A DNA stretch of 36,401 nucleotides from Rhodocyclaceae bacterium (lineage in GTDB: Bacteria; Pseudomonadota; Gammaproteobacteria; Burkholderiales; Rhodocyclaceae). Position 1 is the first letter of the stretch, and each line of letters starts with the position of its first letter. Made by a program: the position numbers and the translations under genes. This document shows, piece after piece, positions 33,492 to 36,401 of this stretch. Where the stretch lies: the NCBI GenBank assembly GCA_020445785.1, contig JAGRFZ010000100.1, positions 1-36,401 on the forward strand. Reading direction: 5' to 3'. The notes beneath the pieces were generated by a model, which worked only from the letters and a program-made list of their open reading frames with translations, made no database searches and was not told the origin of the DNA.

Positions 33492-34527
33492 GACGACGGT
33501 CCGCGTACGAGGCCCCGCGCTGCTTGTAGCGGTGCGTCGAGAACAACACCTCATGGGGGAACGGCACGAGGCCACACTGCACTCGGATCAGCCGCAGGCG
33601 CTGGAGCACTTCGGCACGATCGCGGCCATGGAGCATGCAGTACAGATTGAATCGCCAGCGGCTGCCGGCACGGCGGCGCCGATAGCACAGGTTGACGCCG
33701 TCGCAGGCGGCGAGTTGCAAGCCGAGCCGGTCGGCATCGTCGTCCGGCACGTCCCACACGCACATGGCATTGGCCCGCCAGCCCAGCTCGTGGTGGCGCA
33801 CCACCACGCCGAATCGCTTCAGGGTGCCGTCGGCCAGCCAGGCGCGCAACTGGGCCAGCACCGCCGCCTCGCCGAGCCCGGCACGGCGACCGACGCTGTG
33901 GAAGGGTCGCGCGGTGAGCGGAATGCCGCGCTCGATCACCGCCATCAGCGCCTTTTTCTCGGCATCGAGCACAGCCAAGGTGGACGGAACGGTGAGCGCC
34001 GCGCTGCGCACGCGGGCGCCGGAAGCGAGATCGAACCCGAGATCGATGTGATATTCGGTGAGCAGCGGCAGCTCGATCATCGGGCATGCCGTTGCCCGGC
34101 GGATTTCGCGCAGACCGCGGGCCAGTGCCACCATGTCTGCCGCCGTCGCGACGAACCACAGGTTCCACGCATGATCGCGTGCGTAATTGTGATTGACCGC
34201 AGCGGAGGCGCTGACCACGGCGGCGACCTCGGCCAGATGCGAGGGCGGCACCCGCAGCGCCGCAAGCGTGCTGGCACCGACACGGCGCGGTGCGAATACC
34301 GGCCCGACACGACTGACCGCGCCGCGCGACTGGAGGCTGGCGAGCCGCTCGCGCACCGTTGCCTCGTCGCAGCCGAGGGCACGCGCGATACGCGCGAAGG
34401 GGCGCGTCTGCAGCGGGAAATCGCGCTGAAAATCGTTCAGCAGGTGCCAATCGAGACCATCATCGTGGCGTGGGGGAACGAGCCCGGGCGACGGCATGCC
34501 GGCGATCGGTTCATGCACGATGCCCAT
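33484..34527 (-). CDS. nirDL: NirDL-type siroheme decarboxylase subunit (fused, Lrp/AsnC-like)
   Basis: This 347-residue protein has the same two-repeat build. Repeat 1: L-L-N-D-F-Q-R-D-F-P-L and H-N-Y-A-R-D-H-A-W-N-L-W-F-V. Repeat 2: V-I-E-R-G-I-P-L and C-Y-R-R-R-R-A-G-S-R-W-R-F-N-L. His and Arg in these N-Y-x-R-x-H and Y-R-R segments are the candidate catalytic residues of the family. It probably pairs with the following NirGH fusion as the siroheme decarboxylase. The ATG lies one base after the nirF stop, without its own Shine-Dalgarno, so coupled translation is likely; an internal Met ten codons later is another option. Confidence 0.87.
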   Translation of the reverse strand: MGIVHEPIAGMPSPGLVPPRHDDGLDWHLLNDFQRDFPLQTRPFARIARALGCDEATVRERLASLQSRGAVSRVGPVFAPRRVGASTLAALRVPPSHLAEVAAVVSASAAVNHNYARDHAWNLWFVATAADMVALARGLREIRRATACPMIELPLLTEYHIDLGFDLASGARVRSAALTVPSTLAVLDAEKKALMAVIERGIPLTARPFHSVGRRAGLGEAAVLAQLRAWLADGTLKRFGVVVRHHELGWRANAMCVWDVPDDDADRLGLQLAACDGVNLCYRRRRAGSRWRFNLYCMLHGRDRAEVLQRLRLIRVQCGLVPFPHEVLFSTHRYKQRGASYADRRHD

Positions 34528-34528
34528 G

Positions 34529-35719
34529 TCAGAATCCGATCCGCGCCGCGCGCGCGGTGAAGAAGATGCCCGATGGCGCCCGGGCCGGCAGCACCGCCTG
34601 GGTCTGCCGGCTGGCGGTGTCGAACACCGTCACCCGGTCGTCGTCGCGGGATGACACCCACACCGACTCGCCCCGCGGCGTAAATTCCATGTGCAACACG
34701 GCTCGGCCCGGCGACAAGGTGTCGATTACCGCACCTTCGAGGGTGTCGATGACCTGCACCAGCGCATTGTCCGGAAAAGCGAAGTTGACCCACACCTGGC
34801 GGCCATCGGGTCGTGCCATGACGAACACCGGCTGGCCGGCGACCGGAATGCGTCCCACCTCCCGCCAGTCCGTGAGGTCCACCACCAGCACTTCGTGGCG
34901 GCCGACCGCCGGCAGATAGGCCTTGCCGTCGGCAACCGCCCAACCGCGCAGGTGCGGCATCTTGTAGACCGGCAGCTTCTCCTCGCCGCGGCCGTAACCG
35001 TCGAGGATGCGGCGCACCCCTTGTTCCGGCTGCCACAAGTCGAGCAGCGCGACGCCGTCCTCGCCGAACAGGCCGGCCATGAAGTAGCGCCCGCCCGGCG
35101 TCGCCAGGCCGTCGTAGGGCTGCTTGCCGGCCGCAAAGCGACGGGTGCGGGGCGCAGTGGGCTCGGTGAAGTCGGTAACCCAGACTTCGCCGGCATCGAA
35201 CAGTGCGTAGACAAAGCCCTGGCCGGGTACGTCGGCCAGCCCGACCACCTTCGAGAATTTTCCTGGCGCATATTCGGCCGGCACTTCGGCGACCGGGGCC
35301 AGGGTGTCGGCGTCGAAGGCCTTGATGCCGCCCGGCTGGTAGTTCTGGGCCACCACCAGCCGGCCGTCCTGCGAAATCGAGCCACCGATCGAATTGCCGG
35401 CCTGGACAATTCGGCGATCGACGCGGCGAGCGAGCAGATCGATCTTGGTCAGGCCGCCGTCGCGACCGAAGACGTAGGCGTAGCGACCGTCGCGCGAGAA
35501 GGTGGCGTGGGCGTGGGAAAGATCGCCGAGCCCCTCGATCCGTCCGAGGCTCCGGCGGTGGCTGTGATCGACGATCTGGACGCTGCCGCTGGCCCGCTCG
35601 ATGACGATGCCGAGATCTCCGGTACCCCGCAGATCCGTCACCGCCCGACCGGCACAGCCCGCGACCGCGACGGCCGCAAGGCCGGCCAGCAGCCAGGAAA
35701 TCGCTTGACGGCAATTCAT
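34529..35719 (-). CDS. nirF: NirF, haem d1 biosynthesis lipoprotein
   Basis: This 396-residue protein begins with a lipoprotein signal (hydrophobic residues 7-20, lipobox A-V-A-G-C with Cys22), so it is tethered to a membrane on the periplasmic side. The rest is a beta propeller related to the d1 domain of NirS but without a cytochrome c part. S-H-A-H-A-T-F-S near residue 66 and G-G-S-I-S-Q-D-G-R are typical of NirF. It acts late in haem d1 formation and is known to bind d1 and to interact with NirN and NirS. The ATG overlaps the nirC stop (ATGA). The same frame runs on upstream over nirC and is not coding there. Confidence 0.94.
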   Translation of the reverse strand: MNCRQAISWLLAGLAAVAVAGCAGRAVTDLRGTGDLGIVIERASGSVQIVDHSHRRSLGRIEGLGDLSHAHATFSRDGRYAYVFGRDGGLTKIDLLARRVDRRIVQAGNSIGGSISQDGRLVVAQNYQPGGIKAFDADTLAPVAEVPAEYAPGKFSKVVGLADVPGQGFVYALFDAGEVWVTDFTEPTAPRTRRFAAGKQPYDGLATPGGRYFMAGLFGEDGVALLDLWQPEQGVRRILDGYGRGEEKLPVYKMPHLRGWAVADGKAYLPAVGRHEVLVVDLTDWREVGRIPVAGQPVFVMARPDGRQVWVNFAFPDNALVQVIDTLEGAVIDTLSPGRAVLHMEFTPRGESVWVSSRDDDRVTVFDTASRQTQAVLPARAPSGIFFTARAARIGF

Positions 35720-36069
35720 GGCCGGCCTCCCTCGGAGAGTGGCGGAAAGCCGCGTCGCAATGCATCGACGATCCACGCGGCTTCGGCTTCGCTGACGAAG
35801 CGGGACCACCCGGGCATTGCGGTGCCGGGCCGCCCGGACAACACGACGGCGATCAACGAGTCCATCGGCTTTGCCGCCAAGGCCTCGGGCAGCAGTGCCG
35901 GGCCAAGGCCGCCACGCAATGTCAGACCGTGGCAGGAACCGCAGTCCTGGCGCACCATCGTCACCAGTTCGGCACGCCGCGCAGGGTCGGGCTCCGCAGC
36001 TCCGGCGCCGCCGACACCGATCAGGATCAGTACCAGCAACACCACCACATGGACGATGGCCAGGCGCAC
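35716..36069 (-). CDS. nirC: NirC, cytochrome c55x
   Basis: This small periplasmic cytochrome has 117 residues from a GTG start (V-R-L-A-I-V), chosen because AAGGAGG lies eight bases upstream. An earlier ATG at 36141 is inside the Dnr box and upstream of the predicted transcript start, so it cannot be used. A signal peptide covers residues 1-25. The single haem site is C-G-S-C-H-G (Cys43, Cys46, His47), and Met85 in T-A-M-P-G-W is the probable sixth ligand. NirC donates electrons to NirS and, in some species, takes part in the last haem d1 oxidation step. It is the first gene of the nirCF-DL-GH transcript. Confidence 0.93.
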   Translation of the reverse strand: MRLAIVHVVVLLVLILIGVGGAGAAEPDPARRAELVTMVRQDCGSCHGLTLRGGLGPALLPEALAAKPMDSLIAVVLSGRPGTAMPGWSRFVSEAEAAWIVDALRRGFPPLSEGGRP

Positions 36070-36099
36070 GACGGAAACCTCCTTGCTGTAGCTGCAACG

Positions 36100-36141
36100 A
36101 TTTTCGAGGCGGGCGGGCCGCGCTGCCTTGACCGCCGTCAA
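36100..36141 (-). promoter_or_regulatory. Dnr/Fnr-dependent class II promoter of nirCF-DL-GH
   Basis: On the minus strand the dyad is TTGACGGCGGTCAA (36141-36128), a TTGAC-N4-GTCAA box. After exactly 22 bases comes GAAAAT (36105-36100), 4 of 6 to TATAAT. The layout is identical to that before nirJ. It gives nirC its own promoter, separate from the nirS transcript that ends just upstream. Confidence 0.75.
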
Positions 36142-36167
36142 GGGTCGGGTGCCGGCCCCGGGACCGA

Positions 36168-36193
36168 AAGGAAACGGGCCCCGAAGGGCCCGC
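36168..36193 (-). terminator. Rho-independent terminator of nirS
   Basis: Read on the minus strand the stem is CGGGCCC, loop TTCG, stem GGGCCCG (36192-36175), then TTTCCTTTC. A perfect seven-base-pair GC stem with the very stable UUCG tetraloop and a T-rich tail, about 90 bases after the nirS stop, is a good intrinsic terminator. Confidence 0.75.
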
Positions 36194-36282
36194 TTCCGGC
36201 GACCGGGGCCCGCGAAGGCTCCGGTCGCCCAGGGTCGCCTGTCCCGGCGGGGCGGACCGGGCAGCGCCCAGCCCGGCGACCC

Positions 36283-36401
<119 letters not shown>

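Noticed and set aside
36070..36141. ATG start for nirC at 36141
   Set aside because: It lies within the Dnr box, upstream of the predicted transcript start; the GTG at 36069 has a strong ribosome-binding site and opens a signal peptide.

Overview
This 36.4 kb window is GC-rich chromosomal DNA. Gene content (cd1 nitrite reductase and haem d1 genes, norD, a Dnr-type Crp/Fnr regulator, TRAP transport) suggests a denitrifying betaproteobacterium of the Thauera/Azoarcus (Rhodocyclales) kind. This is inference from content and style only. There is no tRNA, rRNA, CRISPR array or insertion sequence that I can support.

Layout. 1-3813 (+): the tail of a nitric-oxide-reductase accessory cluster: a 5'-truncated polyferredoxin membrane protein, a CopD-like four-helix membrane protein, norD, then a DUF2189 membrane protein. 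3831-4823 (-): a Cys/Gly-rich unknown and a short BLUF blue-light sensor. 4884-15941: a LysR regulator divergent from a nine-gene catabolic operon: split transketolase, SDR dehydrogenase, three-part TRAP transporter, full-length transketolase, D-2-hydroxyacid dehydrogenase and glycerate 2-kinase. The last two enzymes imply that carbon leaves as D-glycerate and 2-phosphoglycerate; the imported substrate is unknown. 16272-19658 (+): thiolase, enoyl-CoA hydratase and CoA-transferase. 19716-25147 (-): a tightly coupled four-gene operon (DUF4062 protein, two TPR proteins, DUF3592 membrane protein) that I cannot assign to a described system. 25344-28358: YaiI, an orphan NarL-type response regulator, a Dnr-like regulator and a small membrane-anchored unknown. 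28377-36401 (-): nirS (3' end), nirC, nirF, nirDL, nirGH, nirJ and nirN for cd1 nitrite reductase and haem d1. It is interrupted between nirGH and nirJ by an oppositely oriented TIR-pseudoreceiver gene.

Regulation visible in sequence. Two TTGAC-N4-GTCAA boxes precede nirC and nirJ, each exactly 22 bases before a G-(A/C)-x-AAT -10 element, as in class II Fnr/Dnr promoters. A near-perfect 7-2-7 NarL/NarP site lies upstream of dnr, which sits beside a NarL-family regulator gene. Together these suggest a nitrate/nitrite signal acting on dnr, and Dnr acting on nir. The LysR and transketolase genes face each other across an AT-rich dyad in which both -35 elements overlap.

The best candidates for undescribed biology are the DUF4062/TPR/TPR/DUF3592 operon, the TIR-receiver gene lodged inside the nir cluster, and the two-transketolase TRAP pathway.
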